A stretch of DNA of 64,000 nt from Microbispora sp. H13382 (lineage in GTDB: Bacteria > Actinomycetota > Actinomycetes > Streptosporangiales > Streptosporangiaceae), in contig NZ_JABBXA010000013.1 in assembly GCF_014161445.1 (NCBI RefSeq), positions 86,870 through 150,869 of the forward strand. Reading direction: 5' to 3'. Made by a program: the position numbers and the translations under genes. Position 1 is the first letter of the stretch, and each line of letters opens with the position of its first letter. Below the pieces are notes generated by a model. The model saw nothing but the letters and a program-made list of their open reading frames with translations, searched no databases and was not told the DNA's origin. Positions 30,059-37,974 of the stretch are shown here, piece after piece.

Positions 30059-30150
30059 GGCCCAGGTGGCCGGCTGGCTGCTCCGGGGAGATGAACGTGA
30101 GCGCCGCGACGGCCATCGCGGTGGCGTTGACCGTGGTGGGTGCTCCCACC
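30024..30150 (-). pseudogene. Remnant carrying the 3' end of a YbjN-like gene
   Basis: On the minus strand a short frame ends at 30024 with LTDRLAIETD, nearly identical to the C-terminus of the intact YbjN-like gene at 32380-32832 (LTDRLAFETD). Upstream of those residues the frame reads about 30 codons unlike YbjN and reaches a stop. It looks like a gene tail left by recombination, not an intact gene. It lies in the 285-base gap before padR. Confidence 0.6.
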
Positions 30151-30228
30151 GCCTCGCCCCGGAGCCGCTATTGGCGAGAGCGCCGATCCCTGATCTGCGG
30201 AGAACCGGAGTGCCAGACTACCGTGTGT

Positions 30229-30251
30229 GTTAATCTAACCTAGGTTAATCT
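30229..30251. promoter_or_regulatory. Palindrome and direct repeat before padR
   Basis: TAACCTAGGTTA (30236-30247) is a perfect 12-bp palindrome. GTTAATCT occurs at 30229-30236 and again at 30244-30251. The site ends seven bases before the padR GTG, so binding would block transcription or initiation. It is a good candidate for PadR autoregulation. Confidence 0.6.
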
Positions 30252-30257
30252 GGACGT

Positions 30258-30800
30258 GTGTACTCGGACATAGTGATCCTCCGTGGACTGCTCCAGGGGC
30301 CCAAACACGGCTACGAGATCAAGAAGTACGTCGCGCGCGTCGACGGCGGCCTGATCAACAACAACACCCTCTACCCCGCCCTGCGCAGGTTCGAGCAGCG
30401 GGGCGAGGTCGAGAAGATCATGGAGGAGGTGTCGGCCGGGCGACCCACGCGGAACGTCTACCGGCTGACGGAGAAGGGCCGGGCTCGGCTGATCTCGCTC
30501 CTGCACAACACCGACCCGGCGGTCCTGATGAAGGAAGAGGAGTTCCAGGTCAGGGTCGGCCTCTTCGATCTGGTCGAGGACCACGTCAAGTGCCGCATCC
30601 TGGAGGTCCGCAGGGAGTGCGTGGAGCACGCCCTCGCGATCCAGGAAGAGCTGGCGCCGGCCGCGGGCAAGCACCCCTGGGGCCTGCGCATCGTGCTTTT
30701 CAACATCGAACGGCACCGCCTCGAACTGACCTGGCTGAACGAACTCGAGGCGGCACTCGAGGAGACCCCCCATGACACGCCCGGAACGACCGTCCCCTAA
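30258..30800 (+). CDS. PadR-family transcriptional regulator
   Basis: The 180-residue protein has the PadR winged helix in its first 80 residues: ILRGLLQGPKHGYEIKKYV, TLYPALRRFEQRGEVEKI and RPTRNVYRLTEKGRARL. The C-terminal dimerisation domain is all-alpha. PadR proteins repress drug-efflux genes and release DNA when a ligand binds. It starts with GTG a few bases after a palindrome. The MFS gene begins 29 bases before its stop, so the two are co-transcribed and coupled. This regulator very likely governs the exporter. Confidence 0.92.
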   Translation: MYSDIVILRGLLQGPKHGYEIKKYVARVDGGLINNNTLYPALRRFEQRGEVEKIMEEVSAGRPTRNVYRLTEKGRARLISLLHNTDPAVLMKEEEFQVRVGLFDLVEDHVKCRILEVRRECVEHALAIQEELAPAAGKHPWGLRIVLFNIERHRLELTWLNELEAALEETPHDTPGTTVP

Positions 30801-32202
30801 GCCCACGGTGCTGATGTCGGCCGGGTTGATCGCCGGACCGATCCTGTCCATGGTCGACTCGTCGGTCGTCAACGTGGCCGTCCCGGACCTGGTGCGGGAG
30901 CTGGGCAGGCCGCTCGGCACCGTTCAGTGGGCGGTGAGCGGCTACCTCCTCGCTCTGGCGGTGGGCCTGGCTCTCACGTCGTACACCGCCCGCCGACTGG
31001 GGCTGCTGCCGGCGTACATCGGCAGTCTGGCCGGGTTCACCCTCGCCTCGGTCGCCTGCGCCCTGGCCCCGAACGTGGGCGCCCTCATCGCCTTCAGAGT
31101 GGTCCAGGGGCTGTGCGGGGCGCCGATGGTGCCCCTTGCGATCGGGCTCCTCATCGGCCAGGGCGGAGCGGTGGAGGAGCGGCGCTCGAAGATGCCGCTG
31201 AGCGCGGCGCTGGCGTTCTTCGCCGCGCCCGCCCTCGGCGTCTCCGTGGGCGGCCTCCTCATCAGTGTCTACGGCTGGCGCTCGATGTTCCTGGTCAACC
31301 TCCCCATCGGACTGTTCGCCCTGCCGGGTGCCGTCGCCGCCCAGCGGGCTGGCATGGGCACGCCCGCCGACCGCAACGCCCGCCTGGACCTGCCCGGCCT
31401 GGCGCTCCTCGCCTGCGGTCTGGGCCTGGCCACCTACGGGGTCGAGCAGGCGACCGCCCATGGATGGTCGAACCCCTGGTGGCCTGCGGGCCTTGTCCTG
31501 CTCGCGGGGTACGCGCTGTGGGCACGCAACCGGCCGCAGGCGGCCCTTGCCCTGGACCTCGTGAAAGATTCCGGCCGCGCACTCATCCTGGTCCTGTGCG
31601 CGGTGGCCGGCGTGGTGCTCTTCGCCGTGTTGTTCCTCGCGCCTCTCTACCTGCAGAACCTGCAGGGACATTCGACGACCGTCACCGGCCTGGCGCTGCT
31701 TCCACAGGGTTTCGCGATGGGGCTGTCCGCGCCGCTCGCGATGAAAGTCGTGGAGCGCTTCTCGGTGCGGGTCGCAGTGATCGCCGGAATGGTGTTCCTC
31801 GCGGCGATGACCGGATTGATGGCACTGTTCGCGGCGGACACGCCCGTCTGGTTCACCATGCTGGTGCTCTGCGGGCGCGGTCTGGCGATCGGGTTCACCA
31901 GCCAGCCGCTCGTCCTGTCCCTGCTCGGGGGGCTGGCGCCCGAGCGCATTCCCGACGGCAACTCCCTGTTCAGCGTGGCGCAGCGGCTGGCCGGATCTTT
32001 CGGTATCGCCTTGTTGGCCACCTATTTCGCCGCGCGCAGCGAGGCGAGCGGTTCTCCGCTCACCGCGCTGCACGAGACGGTCGGGATCCTGGCCGCGGTG
32101 GCCCTGCTCGGGGCGATCGCCGCGTGCTGGTTGCGGAACGCGTCCGTCAGCACGATGTCACCCGCGGGGGCTCAGGACTCCGTGCCTCCGACGCAGGGGT
32201 GA
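30772..32202 (+). CDS. MFS drug exporter, EmrB/QacA (DHA2) type
   Basis: The 476-residue protein has about 14 hydrophobic helices. The DHA2 hallmark is in the first helix region (LSMVDSSVVNVAVPDL), with motif-like RVVQGLCGAPMVPLAIGLL and GWRSMFLVNLPIGL. It would export toxic compounds by proton antiport. It overlaps padR by 29 bases. Codon use is slightly less GC3-biased than neighbours in places (TTT, TTG, GGA codons), and the padR-MFS pair is bracketed by a 35-bp direct repeat. Both suggest acquisition by transfer. Confidence 0.93.
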   Translation: MTRPERPSPKPTVLMSAGLIAGPILSMVDSSVVNVAVPDLVRELGRPLGTVQWAVSGYLLALAVGLALTSYTARRLGLLPAYIGSLAGFTLASVACALAPNVGALIAFRVVQGLCGAPMVPLAIGLLIGQGGAVEERRSKMPLSAALAFFAAPALGVSVGGLLISVYGWRSMFLVNLPIGLFALPGAVAAQRAGMGTPADRNARLDLPGLALLACGLGLATYGVEQATAHGWSNPWWPAGLVLLAGYALWARNRPQAALALDLVKDSGRALILVLCAVAGVVLFAVLFLAPLYLQNLQGHSTTVTGLALLPQGFAMGLSAPLAMKVVERFSVRVAVIAGMVFLAAMTGLMALFAADTPVWFTMLVLCGRGLAIGFTSQPLVLSLLGGLAPERIPDGNSLFSVAQRLAGSFGIALLATYFAARSEASGSPLTALHETVGILAAVALLGAIAACWLRNASVSTMSPAGAQDSVPPTQG

Positions 32203-32379
32203 TCAGGCGCTTTTCTCCATTGGGGCTGTGCGCCGGAGCGCCCGGGGCCGGCGGTACGAGCCGGACGCGCGTGCGTGGCGCCGAACCTGCGCGCGGCCTC
32301 GCGGGCGCAGTCCTCCCCGGCTGGTGGGCGGCGAGGCAGGACGTGCCGTTCCTGCCGGCGAGCCGCGCCGCCGGTCAGG

Positions 32380-32414
32380 TCAGTCGGTCTCGAAGGCGAG
32401 GCGGTCGGTGAGCC
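32380..32414. repeat. 35-bp direct repeat, right copy
   Basis: This is the 3' end of the intact YbjN-like gene, repeated at 30024-30058 with two mismatches. The arrangement (intact gene end on one side, orphan end on the other) resembles that of a site-specific or homologous insertion. Confidence 0.8.
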
Positions 32415-32832
32415 AGCGGTAGAACTTGATCGAGAACCTGACCCAGTGGGCCACCATCGTGGTCAGGTGCTCCCTGGTCACACCGGCCCCGATGTAGACC
32501 TGCGAGTCGCCGACGAGGCGGATGTCGCCGTTGTCCTGGGTGAACGTGTACACCTTCGGCCACATCGTGTCGGCGTTCCACTCGTTGAGCGCCGTGAGCA
32601 GCATCGGTTTGTCGTCCACCGAGTGCGGCCTGTCGTAGAAGGTGCGTACGGTGAAGAGATCTCCTTCCTTGCCGAACAGGAAGAAGATCGTGAGGTGGGC
32701 GGTGGAGATCGCCAGATCGCCCTCGGCGTCTATGGTGTGCTCGATGTCCAGCTCGTCGAGGATCTCCTGGAGGAGATCCCGGTCGGGCTGCACGACCGCT
32801 GGGGAAGGCGTCACCGTCCCATCCTGCCGCAT
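32380..32832 (-). CDS. YbjN-domain protein
   Basis: The 150-residue protein matches the YbjN superfamily: an N-terminal LLQEILDELDIEHTIDAEGD, a central hydrophobic beta segment (LTIFFLFGKEGDLFTVRTF), LNEWNADTMWPKVYTF and a C-terminal helix (VRFSIKFYRWLTDRL). Members are linked to secretion, stress or type III-like chaperone folds, and their exact role is unclear. The ATG at 32832 lies only about 15-24 bases from the divergent sigma factor start. Its final 35 bases are the right copy of the direct repeat. Confidence 0.8.
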   Translation of the reverse strand: MRQDGTVTPSPAVVQPDRDLLQEILDELDIEHTIDAEGDLAISTAHLTIFFLFGKEGDLFTVRTFYDRPHSVDDKPMLLTALNEWNADTMWPKVYTFTQDNGDIRLVGDSQVYIGAGVTREHLTTMVAHWVRFSIKFYRWLTDRLAFETD

Positions 32833-32856
32833 GGGCTCGGTTCTACAGTGGCGGAT

Positions 32857-33750
32857 GTGACAAGGGAGCTCGCCGAGGAGTTCGTCGAGTACAGAGCACG
32901 GCTGTTCGGGCTCGCCTACCGGCTGCTCGGCTCCGCGGCCGAGGCCGAGGACGCCGTCCAGGACGCCTACCTGCGGTGGAACGCCGCCGACCGGGCCGCG
33001 ATCGCCGCACCCGGCGCCTGGCTGGCCAAGGTGCTCACCAACATCTGCCTCAACCGGCTGACCTCCGCGCGAGCGCGGCGGGAGGAGTACGCCGGCCCCT
33101 GGCTGCCCGAGCCGGTCCTGACCGACGAGCCGTCGGAGACGGCCGAGCAGCGCGACTCGATCTCGATGGCCTTCCTCGTCCTGCTCGAACGGCTCACCCC
33201 GGCCGAGCGCGCCGTGTTCGTCCTGCGCGAGGCCTTCTCGTACGGCTATCGCGAGATCGCCGAGGTGCTCGGCCTGTCGGAGGCGAACTGCCGGCAACTG
33301 CACCACCGCGCCCGGCAACGGGTGGGGGACCGGCGCCGGTTCGACGCCTCCGCCCCGGCCCGCCGCCGGGTGGTGGAGGGCTTCCTGCGGGCGGCCGAGA
33401 AGGGCGACCTCGCGGGCCTGGAGAGCGTGCTCGCCGCCGACGTCGTGGCGTGGGCCGACGGCGGCGGCAGGGCGAACGCCGCGTTGCGGCCGGTCGTGGG
33501 GGCGGCCAAGGTCGGGCGATACCTTGCGGGCCTGGCCGCGCGGGCCGCGGGGATGGGCGTCCGCCTCGGATTCGCCGAGGTGAACGGCGAGCCCGCCGTG
33601 CTGACCTTCCTCGACGGCGTGCTGCTCAGTGTGTTCGTCGTGCAGACCGATGGGGAACTGGTCCACGGCCTGCACGTCGTCGTCAATCCTGACAAACTCA
33701 CCTACCTCGCCGCGCAGTTGTCACAACGGGAGGACGTCGCCGGTTCTTAG
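32857..33750 (+). CDS. ECF41-type sigma factor with C-terminal SnoaL domain (first copy)
   Basis: The roughly 297-residue protein has sigma region 2 (LFGLAYRLLGSAAEAEDAVQ), the WLPEP linker motif, region 4 (LTPAERAVFVLREAFSYGYR) and a C-terminal SnoaL-like domain of about 110 residues. WLPEP, DGGGR and NPDKL are the three diagnostic ECF41 motifs. In this group the extension replaces an anti-sigma factor and controls activity. GTG 32857 is chosen, with GTG 32848 possible. The next gene is an NAD-binding epimerase-like protein four bases downstream, the expected ECF41 partner class. Confidence 0.92.
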   Translation: MTRELAEEFVEYRARLFGLAYRLLGSAAEAEDAVQDAYLRWNAADRAAIAAPGAWLAKVLTNICLNRLTSARARREEYAGPWLPEPVLTDEPSETAEQRDSISMAFLVLLERLTPAERAVFVLREAFSYGYREIAEVLGLSEANCRQLHHRARQRVGDRRRFDASAPARRRVVEGFLRAAEKGDLAGLESVLAADVVAWADGGGRANAALRPVVGAAKVGRYLAGLAARAAGMGVRLGFAEVNGEPAVLTFLDGVLLSVFVVQTDGELVHGLHVVVNPDKLTYLAAQLSQREDVAGS

Positions 33751-33754
33751 GGGC

Positions 33755-34552
33755 ATGAGCGATTCCATCCTCGTCACCGGCGGCACCGGCACCCTCGGCC
33801 GCCACGTCGTCGGCAGGCTTGCCGAGGCCGGTGCCGGCGTACGCGTCCTGTCCCGCTCGCCCCGTCCCGGCACGGCGTACGCGTTCGTGCGGGGGGACCT
33901 GACAACCGGCGCCGGCCTGGAGGAGGCCGTGCGCGGCGTCTCCGCCGTCGTCCATCTCGCCAGCGACCCGCGCCGCCCCGCCACCGATGTCGAGGGCACC
34001 CGCCGTCTAGTTGAGGCCGCGCGCGCGGCGGGGACGGGGCATCTCGTCTACGTCTCCATCGTGGGTGTGGACCGGCACCCCTACGCGTACTACCGGCGAA
34101 AGTACGAGGCCGAGCGGGTCGTCGAGGTGTCCGGGCTGCCGTACACGATCCTGCGCACCACCCAGTTCCACGACTTCGTGCTCTTCCTGGCACAGTCGCT
34201 GGCCCGGCTGCCCGTCGTGCCCGTTCCCGCCGGGTGGCGCTTCCAGCCCGTGGACACGTCCGAGGTCGGCGAACGGCTGGCCGCCCTCGCGCTGGGCGCA
34301 CCCGCCGGACGCGCGCCCGACATGGGCGGCCCGGAGATCCTGCCGGCACGTGACCTCGTGAGGGCCTACCTCACGGCCGCCGGACGCCGCCGGCCACTGG
34401 TGAGCGTTCCGGTGCCGGGGAAGACAGCGGCCGCCTTCCGGCAGGGCGTCCATCTCGCGCCCGGCCGGGCGACCGGCGTGCGCACGTTCGGGGAGTTCCT
34501 CGCCGGCCGGGTCGCCCCGGGGAGGCCGGCCGCCGGGTACGGCGCCGAATGA
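33755..34552 (+). CDS. Atypical SDR / NAD(P)H-binding epimerase-like protein
   Basis: The 265-residue protein has an N-terminal Rossmann motif (ILVTGGTGTLGRHVVGRL) and a VVHLASDPRRPATDVEGTRR block typical of atypical SDRs (NmrA-like and UDP-sugar epimerase-like). YVSIVGVDRHPYAYYRRKYE retains the YxxxK motif. It would bind NAD(P) in the cytoplasm; the substrate is unknown. It lies four bases after the ECF41 gene. ECF41 sigma factors are known to sit beside carboxymuconolactone decarboxylases, oxidoreductases or epimerases, so this is probably the regulated gene. TGTCACA occurs 30 bases upstream, but CGTC is at the wrong distance. Confidence 0.88.
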   Translation: MSDSILVTGGTGTLGRHVVGRLAEAGAGVRVLSRSPRPGTAYAFVRGDLTTGAGLEEAVRGVSAVVHLASDPRRPATDVEGTRRLVEAARAAGTGHLVYVSIVGVDRHPYAYYRRKYEAERVVEVSGLPYTILRTTQFHDFVLFLAQSLARLPVVPVPAGWRFQPVDTSEVGERLAALALGAPAGRAPDMGGPEILPARDLVRAYLTAAGRRRPLVSVPVPGKTAAAFRQGVHLAPGRATGVRTFGEFLAGRVAPGRPAAGYGAE

Positions 34553-34615
34553 GCACGCCGTCCGCGTCTGGCGGCGGATCGGGCTCGGGTATCCCGCGAT
34601 GACCGAGGTCGTCGT

Positions 34616-34804
34616 CGGCTCGACGCCGTCCTGCGGCGTACGGCCGCGGCCGGATACCTGCTCTACGCGCTTCCGCGTCTGGTATTTCACCTCGGCCATC
34701 TCCACGGTCTCACCACCGTGGACGTGATCGGGCAGGTCGTGACGCTGATCCTGCAGGTGGTGGTCGCTCTCGCGGTCGCGCTTGCGCGCGACGGAGCGTC
34801 ATGA
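34616..34804 (+). pseudogene. Truncated membrane protein gene (C-terminal fragment)
   Basis: A frame ending at 34804 reads through AGYLLYALPRLVFHLGHLHG and VDVIGQVVTLILQVVVALAV, two hydrophobic helices with a His-rich turn. This resembles the C-terminal half of a roughly 130-residue actinobacterial membrane protein family with VPHLVFHxxHL and VD..GQT motifs. No start codon with a ribosome site and no N-terminal half can be found upstream. It is likely a gene remnant. The 60 bases before it also lack a usable reading frame. Confidence 0.55.
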
Positions 34805-34849
34805 GGCCGGGGCTGAGCGCTTGTGGTAGCCGCGCTTACCAGTCTGTGA

Positions 34850-34879
34850 TTGATGAGACACGTGGGGTAACCCTACGCT
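34850..34879 (+). promoter_or_regulatory. Promoter left in front of a decayed gene
   Basis: TTGATG (34850-34855) and TACGCT (34874-34879) are separated by 18 bases, and the ATG of the MetE-like remnant lies eight bases further. The promoter may still produce a leaderless transcript. Confidence 0.45.
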
Positions 34880-34886
34880 CACCGGC

Positions 34887-35116
34887 ATGAGCATCCCCAC
34901 CGAACCCATCGGCAGCCTCCCCCGTCCAGCGACGCTGCTGACCGCCCTGGCCGGCCACGCCGTGGGGCGGGTCGAGGACGACGAACTCGCCGCGCGACAG
35001 GAGGAGGCTGACGCGTGTGCCCATCGGCGAACGGGATGACCGCGCCGACCGCGTTCGCCAAGATCGCCGCGCGGCTGGAGGGCACCAGGCTCGCCGAACA
35101 GGCGCTCGGGCTGTAG
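34887..35116 (+). pseudogene. MetE-like (vitamin-B12-independent methionine synthase family) gene with large internal deletion
   Basis: The first 42 codons (MSIPTEPIGSLPRPATLL onward) match the N-terminus of single-domain MetE-like/YxjH proteins. After about 130 bases the frame hits a stop, while the next frame reads FAKIAARLEGTRLAEQALGL to a TAG at 35114-35116, the C-terminus of the same family. About 300 central residues are missing and the two ends are out of frame. The gene has therefore lost function. It directly abuts the convergent membrane protein gene. Confidence 0.75.
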
Positions 35117-35119
35117 GCG

Positions 35120-36064
35120 CTACCAGGAGGCGGTGGGGAACCACCCGTATCCGAACATCGCGGGCAGCCGTACGTCCCAGTAGAGGAACGTGAAGGCGCC
35201 GACGACGAGGAAGGTCACGGCGGTGATCGCCGCGATCCGCGTGGGCGACGCCGTGAGCCACTGCGTGAAACGGCCCCTGGTCGCGTAGAGGAGCACCACG
35301 AAGAGCAGGGCCATCAAGGTGATGTTGCCGAGGGACTGCAGGACGAAGACGGCGGCGCCGTAGAACGGGTTGCGCGTCGCCGCGGCGTACTCGAACAGCT
35401 TGTGGAACAACGGGAACGGACGGCCGACGAGGAACCCGCCGATCAGCGCGCCGACGACGACGATCCGGGCGTGCGGGAACCGGCCGGACAGGCGGGCGAA
35501 CGGATCGGGCACGACGCGCAGGGCCGCCAGGCCGAGGTAGACGAAGGCCAGGCCGATCAGCCCGAAGACCACGGACGCCTGGATCAGCCGGGGCGGCAGG
35601 CCGGAGGCCGTCTGCACGGCGGACAACTGGGGAAGCCGGTCGCCGAGCAGCGCCCCGACCGCGCCGTACACCGCGGAGACGACGACCATGCCGAGCGCGA
35701 GCCTGCTGAGCGGGCGCAGCACGGCCCTGAACCTGCGGCTGCCCGCGGCCGGAGAGCCGGCCATCGGTGCGATCGCGCCGAACACGGCGATGTTGCACGC
35801 GGTGAACGTCCCGGCCAGGCCCGAGACGAACGCGAAGACGGTGCCCGCGGCGAGACCGCCGATCGCCGTCTGCTTGGCGTCGTAGCCGAGCAGGGTGTTG
35901 GCGACGTTGTCGCCGATCACGCTGTCCACGAACCGGAACGACCAGAGAGCGGCGATGAGCGCGCCGGCCAGCACGCTGAGGACGACGATCAGGCCCCGGC
36001 GCCGGGGCACGCCGTCGGAGCGCGACAGGGACGGGGATGTGGGAAGCGGCAGGGTCCGAGCCAT
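35120..36064 (-). CDS. Polytopic membrane protein with DsbD/CcdA-like features
   Basis: The 314-residue protein has seven to eight hydrophobic helices. GLAAGTVFAFVSGLAGTFTA precedes CNIAVFGAIAPMAG, and a repeat-like GALIGGFLVGRPFPLFHKLF follows, reminiscent of the transmembrane domain of cytochrome c biogenesis / disulfide transporter proteins. Only one of the paired cysteines is visible, so electron transfer is uncertain. The start has GGAGAAAGG upstream. It follows an AhpD-like gene by 65 bases on the same strand, and a redox link between them is possible. The precise function is unknown. Confidence 0.75.
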   Translation of the reverse strand: MARTLPLPTSPSLSRSDGVPRRRGLIVVLSVLAGALIAALWSFRFVDSVIGDNVANTLLGYDAKQTAIGGLAAGTVFAFVSGLAGTFTACNIAVFGAIAPMAGSPAAGSRRFRAVLRPLSRLALGMVVVSAVYGAVGALLGDRLPQLSAVQTASGLPPRLIQASVVFGLIGLAFVYLGLAALRVVPDPFARLSGRFPHARIVVVGALIGGFLVGRPFPLFHKLFEYAAATRNPFYGAAVFVLQSLGNITLMALLFVVLLYATRGRFTQWLTASPTRIAAITAVTFLVVGAFTFLYWDVRLPAMFGYGWFPTASW

Positions 36065-36128
36065 GAGACACCTTTCTCCGGACGAGGACGTGACGGGGGA
36101 GGTGCGATCGGGAGCTGCGGAAGGAGGG

Positions 36129-36698
36129 TCAGGACCGCCCGGCGGCGGCCTGCATCTCGGCGAAGAGCCCCAGGTAGCCGTTGGCGACGATCCGCTCGGC
36201 CCGCGCGGCGTACGACTCGGGGTCGTCGGGCGCGATCGTGGCCAGGCCGTCGACGTACCGGTTGAACATGCAGAAGGCGGCGGCGATGAGCACGGTGTCG
36301 TGGATTTCCAGGTCGGTCGCGTCCTCGGCGCGCGCCGCGGCGATCTGCTCCTCGCTCACTTCTCTGCCGCCGCGCTGCACGGAGGCCGCGATGCGCAGCA
36401 GGGCCCTCATCTTGGGCGTGACCGGTGCGGAGTCGAGGTCGGTGCGCACCTGCTCGACCAGCGTCATCCCCTCGGGCAACTGGGCGGCGGCGTAGGCGGC
36501 GTGCGAGGAGAAGCAGTAACGGCACGCGTTGAGCGACGACACGTACGCCGCGATCAACTCGCGCTCGCCCCGGGAAAGAGTGCTGTCGCCGCGCAGCAGC
36601 ACCTCGGCGAGCGCGTTCAGCGGCTGGGCGGTCTCGGGGCGGAAGGCGAACAGGCCGCGGATCCCCGGCGCGTCGGATCCGAGGGCGATGTGGGGCAT
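36129..36698 (-). CDS. AhpD-like carboxymuconolactone decarboxylase-family peroxidase
   Basis: From ATG 36698, with GGGAGAG upstream, the protein has 189 residues. The CMD/AhpD motif SLNACRYCFSSH holds the CxxC and His of the alkylhydroperoxidase active site. The fold is all-alpha, and ESYAARAERIVANGYLGL closes it, as in uncharacterised peroxidase-related enzymes. It would reduce peroxides with a thiol cycle. The 31 codons before this ATG in the same frame are probably leader. It is the first gene of a short operon with the 35120-36064 membrane protein. Confidence 0.87.
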   Translation of the reverse strand: MPHIALGSDAPGIRGLFAFRPETAQPLNALAEVLLRGDSTLSRGERELIAAYVSSLNACRYCFSSHAAYAAAQLPEGMTLVEQVRTDLDSAPVTPKMRALLRIAASVQRGGREVSEEQIAAARAEDATDLEIHDTVLIAAAFCMFNRYVDGLATIAPDDPESYAARAERIVANGYLGLFAEMQAAAGRS

Positions 36699-36837
36699 GG
36701 ACTCTCCCTTGCTGACGGGGGAAGGGGGAAGGGCATCTCCCCAAGCAGCGTCGGCGAGAAAGATCGTCCGGTCAACCTCTGTCTTGCTCACCCTGTCGAC
36801 GAGCGCCGTGATGTCCCCGCCACGCCGGCGTCGGGCT

Positions 36838-37893
36838 TCAGGCCGTGATCACGAATTCGGCGCCGGCGGCCAGCGCCACCTCGGGGCCGAAGAGCCTGGC
36901 CGGGGTGAACGCGCCGGGGCGGCCCTCGCCCTTGGCCAGGCGCTGGGCCACCTCGGTGACGGCACCGGCTGTGAACGTCATGCCCTCGCCGGTGCGCAGC
37001 CAGCCCTCACGCACGCGACCGGACGGCCATTCGACTCGGGCACGGCCCCAGGACGATCGGCGCGGACGCTCCTTGGCCGTGGTCGTCGTGACGCGGGCGA
37101 GCCGCCGAGCGGCGAAGCCCGCCAGACCGGGCAGACGCAGCACGCCGACGATCGCCGGCAGGGCCGCTCGGACGGCAGGGTTGGCCGGGGCGAGAGCCGA
37201 GGCGCCGATCACGGAGGAGGCACCGCTGGCCCGCCAGGCCGCGAAGAGCTCGCCGCTGCCCAGGGCAGCGGTGGTGACCACGTCGCCGTCGGGGGTGGTC
37301 AATCGCTCCGCGGCACCCCCGGCCCGGGCGCGCACCATCCGGCCCTGCCGCACCTCGCGACCGCCCTCGAGCAACGCGTGCACGATGGTGGCGGCCAGGG
37401 CTTCGCCGAGGGCGCCGGGCTCGATCGCGACTGACGCGACGGCGTCGACGCGTACTCGCGAAGGCTTCTCCGCGGCCTCCAGCAGATGCAGCAGGATGCT
37501 CTCGGTCGCGAGCACGCCGAAGCCCGCGCCGGAGACCAGCGTGCGACCGGTCGCCGCCGCCTCCCGGTCCATGCCGTGGAGCAGCTCGAACGCGCTCAGC
37601 TCGTTGGAGACGTCGACGTAGTGGGTGCCCGGTGGGCAGGCCCGCGCGACCTGCGGCGCCGTGACCGCGAACGGCCCCACCGTGTTGATCACGACGGCCG
37701 GCGCCTCGGCGGCCAGCCGCGCGCAGACCTCGTCGAGCGAGCCGGTCACCGCCCGGGCGTCCGGACTCACCCGGGTCAGCCGCTCCCGATCGCGGCCGGC
37801 CACCACCACCTCGGCGCCCGCCTGCCGCAGACGCTCCACCGCCTCCCGGCCGACCCGTCCGGTCGCGCCGAGCACCCAGATCTCGCCCGTCAT
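36838..37893 (-). CDS. Saccharopine dehydrogenase-like NAD(P)-binding protein
   Basis: The 351-residue protein has an N-terminal Rossmann fold (WVLGATGRVGREAVERLRQA) and VVINTVGPFAVTAPQVARAC with THYVDVSNE, the pattern of trans-acting enoyl reductase/saccharopine dehydrogenase-like proteins. The substrate is unknown. I chose ATG 37893, which has GGAGG five bases upstream, over the ATG twelve bases earlier. It is divergent from a TetR gene with two perfect 17-bp operators in the gap, so it is the probable TetR target. Confidence 0.87.
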   Translation of the reverse strand: MTGEIWVLGATGRVGREAVERLRQAGAEVVVAGRDRERLTRVSPDARAVTGSLDEVCARLAAEAPAVVINTVGPFAVTAPQVARACPPGTHYVDVSNELSAFELLHGMDREAAATGRTLVSGAGFGVLATESILLHLLEAAEKPSRVRVDAVASVAIEPGALGEALAATIVHALLEGGREVRQGRMVRARAGGAAERLTTPDGDVVTTAALGSGELFAAWRASGASSVIGASALAPANPAVRAALPAIVGVLRLPGLAGFAARRLARVTTTTAKERPRRSSWGRARVEWPSGRVREGWLRTGEGMTFTAGAVTEVAQRLAKGEGRPGAFTPARLFGPEVALAAGAEFVITA

Positions 37894-37910
37894 ATTCGCC
37901 TCCATCAGCT

Positions 37911-37927
37911 ATGACACGTCGTGTCAT
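37911..37927. promoter_or_regulatory. TetR operator 1
   Basis: ATGACACG-T-CGTGTCAT is a perfect 17-bp palindrome, 18 bases upstream of the saccharopine-dehydrogenase-like start. It pairs with a second copy 31 bp away. Confidence 0.85.
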
Positions 37928-37941
37928 CACTATCGCATAGC

Positions 37942-37958
37942 ATGACACGACGTGTCAT
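37942..37958. promoter_or_regulatory. TetR operator 2
   Basis: ATGACACG-A-CGTGTCAT repeats operator 1 with only the central base changed. The centres are 31 bp apart, about three turns, so two dimers would bind the same face. It lies 17 bases before the TetR start. Confidence 0.85.
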
Positions 37959-37974
37959 CACTAGAATCGGCGAC

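Noticed and set aside
30229-30251. Iron box (IdeR/DmdR) before padR
   Set aside because: TAACCTAGGTTA has the half-sites in the reverse order of TTAGGTTAG-S-CTAACCTAA, and the gene pair has no iron function.
33719-33745. ECF41 promoter before the epimerase-like gene
   Set aside because: TGTCACA is present, but the base set 16 positions on is GGTT, and the nearby CGTC is only nine bases away, so the consensus is not met.
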